Positions 17,746-25,652 of a DNA stretch of 30,796 bases are shown piece after piece. The stretch lies in IMG/VR virus record IMGVR_UViG_3300013286_000036, positions 1 through 30,796 of that record. One strand, 5' to 3'. Below the pieces are notes generated by a model. That model worked only from the letters and a program-made list of their open reading frames with translations. It made no database searches and was not told the DNA's origin. The position numbers and the translations under genes were made by a program. The DNA comes from a virus. Each line of letters starts with the position of its first letter. The first letter of the stretch is position 1.

Positions 17746-17753
17746 TATTTAAG
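17746..17753 (-). promoter_or_regulatory. Late promoter for the HNH gene, minus strand (CTTAAATA)
   Basis: The minus strand reads CTTAAATA, TCAT, ATG. The 13-nt string TAAATATCATATG is identical to that at the gp14 start. No Shine-Dalgarno is present. Confidence 0.6.
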
Positions 17754-17815
17754 CAAGCCAGGCCTTTTTGCGACCTTTTCGTCGAGGTCATATTCAGCTC
17801 ATTTATTCAAATTGC

Positions 17816-17823
17816 CATAAATA
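17816..17823 (+). promoter_or_regulatory. Late promoter for tail sheath (CATAAATA)
   Basis: CATAAATA is followed by a 33-nt stretch to the sheath ATG at 17857, which contains GGAG 8 nt before the start. This is a conventional late promoter with a normal leader. Confidence 0.75.
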
Positions 17824-17856
17824 CATACAAGAACATGTAATCATGGAGATAACACA

Positions 17857-20800
17857 ATGGCTCAACTAAGTTCACCAGGCGTAAGCGTAACAGTAATCGA
17901 CGAGAGTTTTTACACTCCTGCCGCACCAGGCACAGTCCCTCTCATCATTGTAGCATCGGAAGAAAGCAAATTGAACAGTGCCAAAACTGGCATTGCCAAA
18001 GGCACACTTAAAGCAAATGCAGGCACTGTGTACCTGTTGACCAGTCAATCGGATCTAGGGGCTACTTTTGGTATTCCATATTTTCAAACTGATGCCAGCA
18101 ACAATCCAGTCCATGGTGGCGAATTGAACGAATATGGATTACAGGCTGCCTACAGCTTTTTAGGTGTGAGTAATAGAGCCTATGTGGTTCGCGCTGACAT
18201 CAACACAAGGCAGCTGATAGGATCAGCACAGATCCCACACGGTTATCCAGCAGATGGCACATTGTGGTGGGACATAGCGGACTCTGCATTTGGTGTGTTT
18301 GAATGGCAAGGTGGCAGTGCAAGTGTTGCCGGCAATCAAGCATTCAGTGTGCAAACAGTGCATCGAATTCAGGGCTCTGACTCCACTTATAATCGCTCCA
18401 CATTAGCTCCACTGCCCAGTTATGGCATGCTAGGCGACTATGCTATCGTGGCAGTACAAGGAACCGATGGCAACAATAGCAGTCAGCTGTGGATGAAAAA
18501 ATACAACACAGCTGGATCAGGCACTCCTAGTAATGCCGGCACATGGGTAGAGGTAGGCAGTAATGCTTGGACAATGAGTTGGCCAGCAGTGTCAGCCGTG
18601 ACCACAGTGACTGGTTATGGCTCACCAATTAATGCAACGGGTGATATCACTGTTGTGGGCTATGTAGCCAGTGGCACAATAACTTTGCGTTCAATAGTGG
18701 GCGGTAGTTTGACAACTGGCATGGCCTTCACAGACGGGGCGGATAATTTTACTCTTGGCACTGGAGTTGCAGGCAGTGTTGGAGTTCTCACCGCCAGCAC
18801 CACATATGGTCAGCCTGGCGGCATCGCAAATGCCAAGGCTCCCAATGGCACCCACACTGGCCTAGCTCAATCTGCCACAACTGGTAGCGGTACAGGTGCA
18901 GTGTTCAGTATCACAGTTAATGGTACAGCCCCAAGCACCTACCTGGTTGGTACCAATGTTATTATCACAATGACCACTCCAGGCACAGGATATTTCAGCG
19001 GTGATCAAATAACCATTTCAGGTATTGCACTGGGAGGCAGCTCACCAACCAATGACCTTTCGTTCTTATTGGGCGGACAGATACAGTCAGTATACAATGT
19101 AACCAACCCCAGTCCAGCCACTATTGGGTCATCTGGCAGCCCAAAGTCATTTGTGCATGCCGGTGATATAGCTGACATATATACCATTAATGGTTATAAG
19201 ATAGTGGGTGTTTCATCAGCTGACAATGTGGTCGCGGCCATAAATGCTCAGTTTAACGGACACATAGAGGCTAGCAATAACAACGGTCTCATACGGCTTT
19301 ATCTAGACGGCTCACCAGGCTACACCAGTGTGACACTGACTGGTTACACCAGTTTTTCACTTGTTGAATCATGGCACAAATTGGGTGTGATACCTGGCAC
19401 CTACTATGCTCCGCAGTTGACACTAAGCTCTCATACCCAGGTGCCTATTTATGCGTCTGCACCAACCGGCAGTTTATGGATCAAAACCACCAGTGTTAAT
19501 CTTGGTGCAAGCTGGGTAATTAAAAAATACACTTCAGCCACACAGTCATTTAATCGCCAAACAGTCAATCTTTACAGCTCGGGTGCAGCAGCCAATGCTG
19601 CTTTGGATCCAGCTGGCGGCGGCATCAATCTCAGCCTCAACAGCACATATGTGGATTTTAATACCACTAACACAGTATTCTCAATAAAGACTCGTGCGGC
19701 AGTTGGGCCAACAACCGCTAACAGTGTACCAGTAACAGCCAGCACACTTAACGCAGGCACTTACACATTCACAGTGCAAGAAAGCACAGCTGGCGCATCA
19801 GCACTTACGGCTAGTACAACAGTGAGTGTTGTAGCCACTGCCGCCACAACTGATGCCACTGTTTTTGTAGTAGCTATCAATACTGCACTGACCAACAGCA
19901 ATATTAGTGCTTCCTTAACTGCAACCAACAGTGTTGTGTTAACACATGCTATAGGTGGTGACATTTACCTTATAGATGTGACCTATCCAGGAATGCACGG
20001 TGCAATCAGCCAACTGTTTGGCGACCAATCCAATGTGTATGATGGCACATCTCTTAATCCTCAATTGGAATACAACATATCATTGTGGCAACCTGCCAAC
20101 AAGAGTACACTGTTCTTTGCACAAAATGATGCACCTAATACTACTCCAGCTGATGGCACATTGTGGTATGACACCAATATTGATGCCGACATCCTGGTTC
20201 ACAATGGATATGCATGGGTGGGTTATCAATACAGCGGAGTTAGTGGACACAGCGTTGGACATCCAAGTCCCTATTACAATGCGGACTCCACGCTGAGTAC
20301 TGACCCGAATGGTCCTTTAATTTCAGCCACCGCACCAACCCAGCAAAGTGACAACACCACATTGGTACATGGCGATTTATGGATCAACACCAGCAATTTA
20401 GAAATGTTCCCAGCCATCAGTCGTTGGAATGGATATACCAAGAAATGGATTGCAATTGATGTCACTGATCACACCACCACTAACGGTATCATATTCCATG
20501 ATGCTAGATGGTCCGGTGATTCCACTGATGATTTTAAATATGTTGAACCAATCACCAAATTGTTAGCTAGTGACTATGTTGATGTTGACTGTCCAGATCC
20601 CGCACTGTATCCCAGAGGAACTCTGTTGTGGAACACCCGCAGAAGCGGATTCAATGTGAAGAAATTTGTGGTAAATTATGTAGATACCACTTCATACAAT
20701 GTGCGTCTGGCCAACGAAAGCCAAAGCATGTACTATCCCAATGCATGGGTAAGCCAAGCAGCCAACACAACTCAAGGCGTGGGACAATTTGGTAGAAAAT

Positions 20801-21738
20801 CGCAAAGAGCTGTGGTATTGCAGGCAGTGAAAGCCTTGATTGAAGGCAATCAACAGATTAGAGACACAGACGGTCGTGGATTCAACTTGATCAGTTGCCC
20901 AGGCTACTTAGAAACACTGAGTGATTTGATTGCGCTCAATACAGACCGTGGCGAATCAGCATTCATAGTAGCCGACACACCAGCCCGCTTGGCACCAGAT
21001 GCCACAAGTCTAAGCAACTGGGCAACCAACGCAGCAGGTGCTGCTGAAGACGGTGACACTGGACTAATTGCAACCAATGCATATGCAGCGGTTTACTATC
21101 CATGGGCATATACCACAGATCTATTGGGCAACAACATTGTGGTACCACCCAGTCACATCATGTTGCGCACAATTGCACTCAGCGACAATGTGAGCTATGT
21201 GTGGTTTGCTCCAGCTGGCGTGCGACGCGGCGGAGTAACCAATGCAGCTTCTGTGGGCTATGTCAGTAGCATAGGTGAATTTGTTCCTGTATCTTTAAAT
21301 CAGGGTCAAAGAGACACCTTAGCCATCAATCATGTGAATCCAATCACATATTTGGCTGGCACAGGACTAGTAGCTTATGGACAATACACAAGACAATTGA
21401 TTGCCAGCAGTTTGGATAGAATAAATGTAGCCCGTTTGGTAATTTATCTACGCCATCAGTTGAATCAGTTGGCAAAACCATTCATCTTTGAACCCAATGA
21501 TCAAATTACCAGAAATGAGATCAAACAGTCAGTGGAAAAACTGCTGTTAGAATTGACAGGACAGCGAGCACTGTATGATTATCTCGTGGTATGTGACACC
21601 AGCAACAACACGCCAGCTCGTATAGACAGAAGCGAATTATGGGTTGACATTGCCATTGAACCAGTCAAGGCAGTGGAGTTTATCTATATTCCAATGCGCC
21701 TTGAGAAGACCGGCGGCATCAAACTATTGGGCAAATAA
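17857..21738 (+). CDS. 18: Tail sheath protein gp18-like, greatly enlarged
   Basis: The N terminus (MAQLSSPGVSVTVIDESFYTP, then GTVPLIIVAS) and the C-terminal 330 residues (GRGFNLISCPGYLE; VYYPWAY; APAGVRRGGVTNA; INPITYLAGTGLVAYGQYT-like; RLVIYLRHQLNQLAKPFIFEPND; and a final IDRSELWVDIAIEPVKAVEFIYIPMRLE) are typical of contractile-tail sheath proteins. The sheath surrounds the tube and contracts to drive it through the host envelope. At 1293 aa it is about twice T4 gp18 (659 aa). The extra middle holds repeated DGTLWxD beads (near residues 133, 541, 769, 841, 930) and a Gly/Thr-rich segment with a PGTGYFSGDQITISG unit like those in the giant structural proteins. The insert presumably projects from the sheath surface. 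It leads an apparent operon with gp19, 13 nt downstream. Confidence 0.93.
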   Translation: MAQLSSPGVSVTVIDESFYTPAAPGTVPLIIVASEESKLNSAKTGIAKGTLKANAGTVYLLTSQSDLGATFGIPYFQTDASNNPVHGGELNEYGLQAAYSFLGVSNRAYVVRADINTRQLIGSAQIPHGYPADGTLWWDIADSAFGVFEWQGGSASVAGNQAFSVQTVHRIQGSDSTYNRSTLAPLPSYGMLGDYAIVAVQGTDGNNSSQLWMKKYNTAGSGTPSNAGTWVEVGSNAWTMSWPAVSAVTTVTGYGSPINATGDITVVGYVASGTITLRSIVGGSLTTGMAFTDGADNFTLGTGVAGSVGVLTASTTYGQPGGIANAKAPNGTHTGLAQSATTGSGTGAVFSITVNGTAPSTYLVGTNVIITMTTPGTGYFSGDQITISGIALGGSSPTNDLSFLLGGQIQSVYNVTNPSPATIGSSGSPKSFVHAGDIADIYTINGYKIVGVSSADNVVAAINAQFNGHIEASNNNGLIRLYLDGSPGYTSVTLTGYTSFSLVESWHKLGVIPGTYYAPQLTLSSHTQVPIYASAPTGSLWIKTTSVNLGASWVIKKYTSATQSFNRQTVNLYSSGAAANAALDPAGGGINLSLNSTYVDFNTTNTVFSIKTRAAVGPTTANSVPVTASTLNAGTYTFTVQESTAGASALTASTTVSVVATAATTDATVFVVAINTALTNSNISASLTATNSVVLTHAIGGDIYLIDVTYPGMHGAISQLFGDQSNVYDGTSLNPQLEYNISLWQPANKSTLFFAQNDAPNTTPADGTLWYDTNIDADILVHNGYAWVGYQYSGVSGHSVGHPSPYYNADSTLSTDPNGPLISATAPTQQSDNTTLVHGDLWINTSNLEMFPAISRWNGYTKKWIAIDVTDHTTTNGIIFHDARWSGDSTDDFKYVEPITKLLASDYVDVDCPDPALYPRGTLLWNTRRSGFNVKKFVVNYVDTTSYNVRLANESQSMYYPNAWVSQAANTTQGVGQFGRKSQRAVVLQAVKALIEGNQQIRDTDGRGFNLISCPGYLETLSDLIALNTDRGESAFIVADTPARLAPDATSLSNWATNAAGAAEDGDTGLIATNAYAAVYYPWAYTTDLLGNNIVVPPSHIMLRTIALSDNVSYVWFAPAGVRRGGVTNAASVGYVSSIGEFVPVSLNQGQRDTLAINHVNPITYLAGTGLVAYGQYTRQLIASSLDRINVARLVIYLRHQLNQLAKPFIFEPNDQITRNEIKQSVEKLLLELTGQRALYDYLVVCDTSNNTPARIDRSELWVDIAIEPVKAVEFIYIPMRLEKTGGIKLLGK

Positions 21739-21751
21739 TTAGGAGATCACC

Positions 21752-22378
21752 ATGGCAATCGCAGCTTTATCAAATTTTACAGTACCACTTGCATCTGACC
21801 AAAGTGCAGCCAGTCAAGGCATGCTGATGCCCAAGTTGAAGTATCGCTTTAGAGTGAACTTTGAAAACTTTGGCGCCAGCGGCAGCACAACTGAACTGAC
21901 CAAACAGGTAAGTGACATAACCCGCCCTGTGTTGGGCTTTACCAATCAAGTGATTGAGATCTACAACAGCAAAATCAATTATGCTGGCAAATACACATGG
22001 GAAAATATCACTGTGAAGCTGCGCGACGATGTAAATGGCAATGTGACCAAGCTGGTTGGTGAACAAAATCAAAGACAGTTTGACTTTTTTGAACAAAGCT
22101 CAGCGGCCAGCGCAGGTGACTACAAGTTTACTATGAGAATTGAAATGCTGGATGGTGGCAATGCCAACAATTCACCCACTGTACTGGAAGCATGGGAAAT
22201 ATACGGTTGCTACTTGGAAAAAACCAATTGGCAGAATTTGGACTACAAGGAACAAGGCCCAGCAATGATTGATCTTACCATTCGCTATGACAATGCTGCT
22301 CAAACAACTGGCGGCAAAATTGGCTCAGCCACTCCCAACATAGTATTTCCAGGTGGTCAGAACGCCATAGGTTCCTGA
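21752..22378 (+). CDS. 19: Tail tube protein gp19
   Basis: A 208-aa protein with the gp19 tube pattern: PKLKYRFRVNFENFG near residue 27, then TKQVSDITRPVLGFTNQVIEIYNSKINYAGKYTWENITVKLRDD, and a C-terminal WEIYGCYLEKTNWQNLDYKEQGPAMIDLTIRYDNA. It polymerises as stacked hexamers into the inner tail tube through which DNA passes. T4 gp19 is 163 aa, so this is slightly longer, mostly at the two ends. AGGAG lies 7 nt before the ATG, and the gene follows the sheath by 13 nt as in T4. A strong terminator begins 4 nt past the stop, so gp18-gp19 form a closed transcription unit. Confidence 0.95.
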   Translation: MAIAALSNFTVPLASDQSAASQGMLMPKLKYRFRVNFENFGASGSTTELTKQVSDITRPVLGFTNQVIEIYNSKINYAGKYTWENITVKLRDDVNGNVTKLVGEQNQRQFDFFEQSSAASAGDYKFTMRIEMLDGGNANNSPTVLEAWEIYGCYLEKTNWQNLDYKEQGPAMIDLTIRYDNAAQTTGGKIGSATPNIVFPGGQNAIGS

Positions 22379-22381
22379 TTT

Positions 22382-22405
22382 AAAAAGCCACTGAGTGGCT
22401 TTTTT
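22382..22405 (+). terminator. Rho-independent terminator after gp19
   Basis: A 10-bp perfect stem AAAAAGCCAC / GTGGCTTTTT with loop TGA, just after the gp19 stop codon. It separates gp18-gp19 from the next late promoter at 22442. Confidence 0.9.
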
Positions 22406-22441
22406 AATGACTGGTCATAAAGTGCTCACTTAATTCATAAC

Positions 22442-22449
22442 GCTAAATA
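22442..22449 (+). promoter_or_regulatory. Late promoter (GCTAAATA), ATG-proximal
   Basis: GCTAAATA, then 5 nt (TTAGC), then the ATG at 22455. There is no Shine-Dalgarno anywhere in the preceding 40 nt. A T4-type late start should fall on or next to the A of the ATG. Confidence 0.7.
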
Positions 22450-22454
22450 TTAGC

Positions 22455-23711
22455 ATGGCCTTCTCATCCAATTCAAATTTGAAACTCAATCCAGTTGATC
22501 AACTAAATGGTCAACAGGTGGTCATGCGGGATCAACAGCATGCTGCCAAGCTGTTCAATGTGGATCAGTTTAGACTGGCACCCAAGAGTGCATTTTTATT
22601 CCATGTTAGTTTTGCCATAAACACCGCGGCTTTAAAGTCCACAGACCTAGTACAAAAATATGGTCAGGAAATCAACATGCTGGTTAAAAGCTGCGATTTG
22701 CCTGGATTTAGGATAAAGAATGAAATATTGAATCAGTACAATAGAAAAAAGGTAGTGCAGTATGGTCATGACTTCAATGAAATTGGCATGAAGTTTCACG
22801 ACGACAACATGAACCTGGTCAATCAGCTGTGGCAAAATTACTACAGTTATTACTTTGCTGACAGCACTAGTGCAAAAAATCAAGGCGCATATGCCAGGAA
22901 TGCTACCAAGAATGGCAATTTCATAACCACCCCTTACGGTTTTGACAACAGCAGCACACGACCATTTTTTACCAGTATCACCATATACCAGATGGCCAGA
23001 CATGAGTATGCCAGCTACAGATTGATCAATCCCATTGTGATAGCTTGGAGTCACAACCGTGTGGATTATGCTGGCACTCAGCCAAAAGATCTTGACATGA
23101 AATTGCAGTATGAAGCTGTGGTATATGGTCAAGGGCTAGTACGCAACGGCATACCTGAAGGGTTTGGTAACAGTCACTATGACCTTTACCCTAGCCCCTT
23201 GGTAGGACCTAATCCAGATCCCGCAGTGAGCATGCCCAGTTTTGCAACTGGCATTGATACCGGAGCTCTTGCACCGGGTATTTTAGACAATGCACTGCAA
23301 ACTGCACAAAATTATGAAAACAACAGCAATAATGGAACTCCCAATAGCGCAATACTAAACACCATAGGTGGTATTGGTTTAGGAGTAGCAGCCTTTAGTG
23401 CAGGATCTCAGTTGATCGGCAGCCTTGGCGGAATCAGTGGCATTGCCAGTGGCATTGGCAATGTAATAGGCAGTGTTGCATCTGGTATAGGTGATGCAGT
23501 GAGTGGTGTTGTTGATGCGGTGTTTCCAGGGGGCATCCCCAACCCATTTGCTGACCCAGCTGCAGAGCAGATTAAGGCCGATGCAGCTTTACTGAAAGAA
23601 GTGGATCCAGATAACTTGTTTAACAATCCTGATCCATATGGAGGTGACAATTTAAGTGCTGCCGCTAGTGGCTTTGGCACCAGCAACGACCTAAATGATT
23701 TTTATGGATAA
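22455..23711 (+). CDS. Tail-tube-related structural protein, possible baseplate/tube junction protein
   Basis: 418 aa. Residues about 45-230 resemble the tube-protein superfamily: AFLFHVSFAINT, MLVKSCDLPGFRIKNEILNQYNRKKVVQYG, an IGMKFHDDN-NLVNQLWQNYY strand-helix, and PIVIAWSHNRVDYAG. The C-terminal part is different: a Pro/Asn linker, then a Gly/Ala/Ile-rich hydrophobic stretch (about residues 298-360, with GGIGLGVAAF, GSLGGISGIASGIGNVIGSV), then an acidic tail. T4 gp54, which starts the tube on the baseplate, also ends in a Gly/Ser-rich hydrophobic segment, so a gp54/gp48-like role is a reasonable guess. Position right after gp18-gp19 supports a tail role. The exact homologue is not settled. 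Confidence 0.55.
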   Translation: MAFSSNSNLKLNPVDQLNGQQVVMRDQQHAAKLFNVDQFRLAPKSAFLFHVSFAINTAALKSTDLVQKYGQEINMLVKSCDLPGFRIKNEILNQYNRKKVVQYGHDFNEIGMKFHDDNMNLVNQLWQNYYSYYFADSTSAKNQGAYARNATKNGNFITTPYGFDNSSTRPFFTSITIYQMARHEYASYRLINPIVIAWSHNRVDYAGTQPKDLDMKLQYEAVVYGQGLVRNGIPEGFGNSHYDLYPSPLVGPNPDPAVSMPSFATGIDTGALAPGILDNALQTAQNYENNSNNGTPNSAILNTIGGIGLGVAAFSAGSQLIGSLGGISGIASGIGNVIGSVASGIGDAVSGVVDAVFPGGIPNPFADPAAEQIKADAALLKEVDPDNLFNNPDPYGGDNLSAAASGFGTSNDLNDFYG

Positions 23712-23713
23712 AA

Positions 23714-24079
23714 ATGGCAAGTAATTTACCTCAAGCTCAGTACAGCGGTGTCACTCCGGTCAAAACATTCTTTGACAACTATTTTGTCAATACTGTTACT
23801 TTTCCAGCGGCAGAAATTGATGCAACTGTGGGTTTTTTCCAAAAGAGAGGATTTGATACCACCAGTGCCAGAAGTGTCAGCATCGTGGTATTAAATCAAG
23901 CCAGGACTGAACAAGTGAGCGTGTTCACACTGTTGGAAACATTTAAAAATCTCACGGATACTCAGTTGAGTCATGTGGTGGTACAGGTTCTAAACACCTA
24001 CAGGGAAAGTACCAGTTTTTTAGGCTACAAAACAGCGCCCAGCACAAGCGATTACGAAAGTCGCAACATATTGGTATAA
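23714..24079 (+). CDS. Conserved small structural-type protein (121 aa)
   Basis: No function recognised. The ATG is 2 nt after the previous stop and lacks a Shine-Dalgarno, so it is probably translated by coupling. The protein is mixed alpha/beta: FFDNYFVNTVTFPAAEIDATVGFFQKRGFD near the N terminus, a helix VFTLLETFKNLTDTQLSHVVVQVLNTYRE, and a short tail TSFLGYKTAP...ESRNILV. I recall a similar small protein beside structural genes in cyanophages, but cannot confirm this. It lies in a tight run with the tube-related gene and gp4, so a virion or assembly role is likely. Confidence 0.7.
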   Translation: MASNLPQAQYSGVTPVKTFFDNYFVNTVTFPAAEIDATVGFFQKRGFDTTSARSVSIVVLNQARTEQVSVFTLLETFKNLTDTQLSHVVVQVLNTYRESTSFLGYKTAPSTSDYESRNILV

Positions 24080-24085
24080 TTTTAC

Positions 24086-24514
24086 ATGGCCAAGTTCGCT
24101 CGAGGCAAATTCAATATGAAGCACCCTGACAAGTATGTGGGCACCAAGACACCCACTTATCGCAGCAGTTGGGAACTTACATTCATGAATTTTTGCGATA
24201 CAAATCGCAGCGTGACCAAATGGGCCAGTGAAGCTGTACAGATACCTTACAGAGATCCACTTACCCAGAAACAAACAGTGTATGTGCCAGATTTTTTCAT
24301 TCAGTATGTTGACAAAAACAACAAGATGATTGTGGAATTGATTGAGATAAAACCAGCCAGTCAAAGCATTTTAGAGCGTGTGGGCAAGAACAAATACAAT
24401 CAAGCACAGTTTGTAAAAAATCAAGCCAAATGGGCAGCTGCTACCTTGTGGTGCAAACAACAGGGCTTGAAGTTTAGGATACTAAACGAAAATGATATAT
24501 TCAGTCAAACCTGA
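24086..24514 (+). CDS. 4: Head completion protein gp4 (nuclease-fold)
   Basis: 142 aa matching T4-like gp4 in order: an N-terminal basic FARGKFNMKHPDKYVG, YRSSWELTFMNF, an IPYRDPL strand, YVPDFFIQYV, VELIEIKPAS, and a C-terminal NQAKWAAATLWCKQQGLKFRILNENDI. The E of SSWEL, the D of PDF and the E/K of EIKP form the PD-(D/E)xK-type site found in this family. gp4 acts after packaging to complete the head before tail joining. The start lies 6 nt after the previous stop with no Shine-Dalgarno. Length is close to T4 gp4 (150 aa). Confidence 0.9.
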   Translation: MAKFARGKFNMKHPDKYVGTKTPTYRSSWELTFMNFCDTNRSVTKWASEAVQIPYRDPLTQKQTVYVPDFFIQYVDKNNKMIVELIEIKPASQSILERVGKNKYNQAQFVKNQAKWAAATLWCKQQGLKFRILNENDIFSQT

Positions 24515-24528
24515 GCATAAGTAATAGT

Positions 24529-25005
24529 ATGACCAAAAAATTAGAAGAGATTTTAAACCTGCCTGAAAGCAAAAAAATTATGAAGCATGAAGAAAAAATT
24601 CAAGCTCGAGAAGTTGCAGCGCCTCTTTTGAGAGACATCACGGAGTTTGACAAAATCAGTGCAGCATTGCCCCAGGTCACAGGATTGGGTGATGTGGGTG
24701 ATGGCGAGCTGGATGAATTGGCGCAAAAAGCCAAAGATGCATATGAGGATATCATGGATCTGGGCATGAATGTTGAAGCTAGATACAGTGGTAGATTGTT
24801 TGAAGTTGCGGCCAGTATGCTGGGTCATGCTATCCAAGCCAAAACAGCCAAACTGGATAAAAAACTAAAAATGATTGATCTACAGCTGAAAAAACAAAAA
24901 ATTGATCAGGATGCAAACACAGACGACAGTGTGACCTTGCAGGGGGATGGCGTGATTATCACAGATAGGAACAGCCTGTTAGAAAAACTCAAGCAAATTA
25001 AATAA
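24529..25005 (+). CDS. 16: Terminase small subunit gp16-like
   Basis: 158 aa, close to T4 gp16 (164). The central coiled-coil part has the family pattern: DELAQKAKDAYEDIMDLGMNVEARYSGRLFEVAASMLGHAIQAKTAKLDKKLKMIDLQLKKQKID (residues about 62-126), preceded by an acidic segment. The C-terminal SVTLQGDGVIITDRNSLLEKL recalls the T4 region where VFMGSPTELMDEI occurs. gp16 oligomers recognise phage DNA and regulate the gp17 motor. There is no clear Shine-Dalgarno before the ATG, which is 14 nt after gp4. The stop codon TAA overlaps the TAAATA box of the next gene. In T4 gp17 follows directly; here three genes intervene. Confidence 0.8.
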   Translation: MTKKLEEILNLPESKKIMKHEEKIQAREVAAPLLRDITEFDKISAALPQVTGLGDVGDGELDELAQKAKDAYEDIMDLGMNVEARYSGRLFEVAASMLGHAIQAKTAKLDKKLKMIDLQLKKQKIDQDANTDDSVTLQGDGVIITDRNSLLEKLKQIK

Positions 25006-25008
25006 ATA
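25001..25008 (+). promoter_or_regulatory. Late promoter overlapping the gp16 stop codon (AATAAATA)
   Basis: AATAAATA overlaps the TAA stop of gp16 (25003-25005). A 17-nt interval containing AGGA leads to the ATG at 25026, so the expected leader is short but carries a ribosome site. Confidence 0.65.
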
Positions 25009-25025
25009 CTACACCAGGACCGCAT

Positions 25026-25652
25026 ATGAAATCATTCAAACAATATCTTACCGAAAGCACCAAAGTCTACGAGTTCAAGATCAAGATCTGTGGCACTTGC
25101 CCCAAAGATTGTAAAAAACAAATCGAATCAGCACTTGGCACCTACAAGCTAGAAAGTTGTAGTGCTGGCAAGAGCATGCCCATACAAGAACATTACCAAG
25201 ATTTTCCAGAGCAAAAAAATCAGCCCATGACTGTGTTTGATGTTTGTGTACATTATCCAACAACCAGTCTCATGATTCGTGACAAAGTATCAGAAGCTTT
25301 GGGCATATCACATGGCTCCATAGCCGTAGTGAGTCCAGCAGACGAGCGTGAGCATGCAATTAACCATGCACATGACCATGCCACTTCTACTGCCATGATT
25401 GGCACAGATTACGAGCCCAGTGATAATTCACATCTGTATGGTGAAAAATATGTGATGAATTTCCTCAAAGAACTTGCTAGCGAAAAGAAAACAGGTCACG
25501 AAATTGATAACATCAATAAACAACTGTTTCCTACAACTGGCATGAACAAAACACAAGCTCAACAGCCTATTGCACAAAAGAAGGCCAGCCACAGTCCGGT
25601 GCCTAATCGACAACAATACAAAGTCGCACCAGCCATGGGAGCAAGACAATGA
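25026..25652 (+). CDS. Putative internal head protein with capsid-targeting N terminus
   Basis: 208 aa. The N terminus MKSFKQYLTES closely matches the capsid-targeting sequence of T4 internal proteins (MKTYQEFIAEA in IPI-IPIII), including an L-x-E site for the gp21-type prohead protease (after E10). The following domain (VYEFKIKICGTCPKDCKKQIESAL, PIQEHYQDFP, FDVCVHYPTTSLMIRDKVSEAL) looks like a small alpha/beta fold with five Cys (22, 25, 29, 45, 74). A His-rich stretch lies at about residues 107-120 (EREHAINHAHDHATS), then a basic Gln/Lys/Pro-rich tail. I infer packaging into the prohead core, cleavage, and possibly ejection with DNA. The 3' end overlaps the next gene by ATGA. AGGA lies 6 nt before the ATG. 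Confidence 0.65.
   Translation: MKSFKQYLTESTKVYEFKIKICGTCPKDCKKQIESALGTYKLESCSAGKSMPIQEHYQDFPEQKNQPMTVFDVCVHYPTTSLMIRDKVSEALGISHGSIAVVSPADEREHAINHAHDHATSTAMIGTDYEPSDNSHLYGEKYVMNFLKELASEKKTGHEIDNINKQLFPTTGMNKTQAQQPIAQKKASHSPVPNRQQYKVAPAMGARQ

Noticed and set aside
17742-17756. ATG at 17756 for the HNH gene
   Set aside because: It overlaps the promoter box, and the next ATG (17741) fits the spacing seen at gp14.
17762-17800. Hairpin GACC...GGTC near 17772-17790 as a terminator
   Set aside because: Short stem, long loop and no T-run on either strand.
22647-23132. 161-aa open frame on the minus strand, and similar antisense frames of 60-160 aa throughout
   Set aside because: They lie opposite well-supported genes, lack promoters and ribosome sites, and their compositions look like frame shadows.
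24065-24085. TATAAT directly before the gp4 ATG as a leaderless promoter
   Set aside because: The string overlaps the previous stop codon, has no convincing -35 and is AT-rich by context, so coupling to the upstream gene is simpler.
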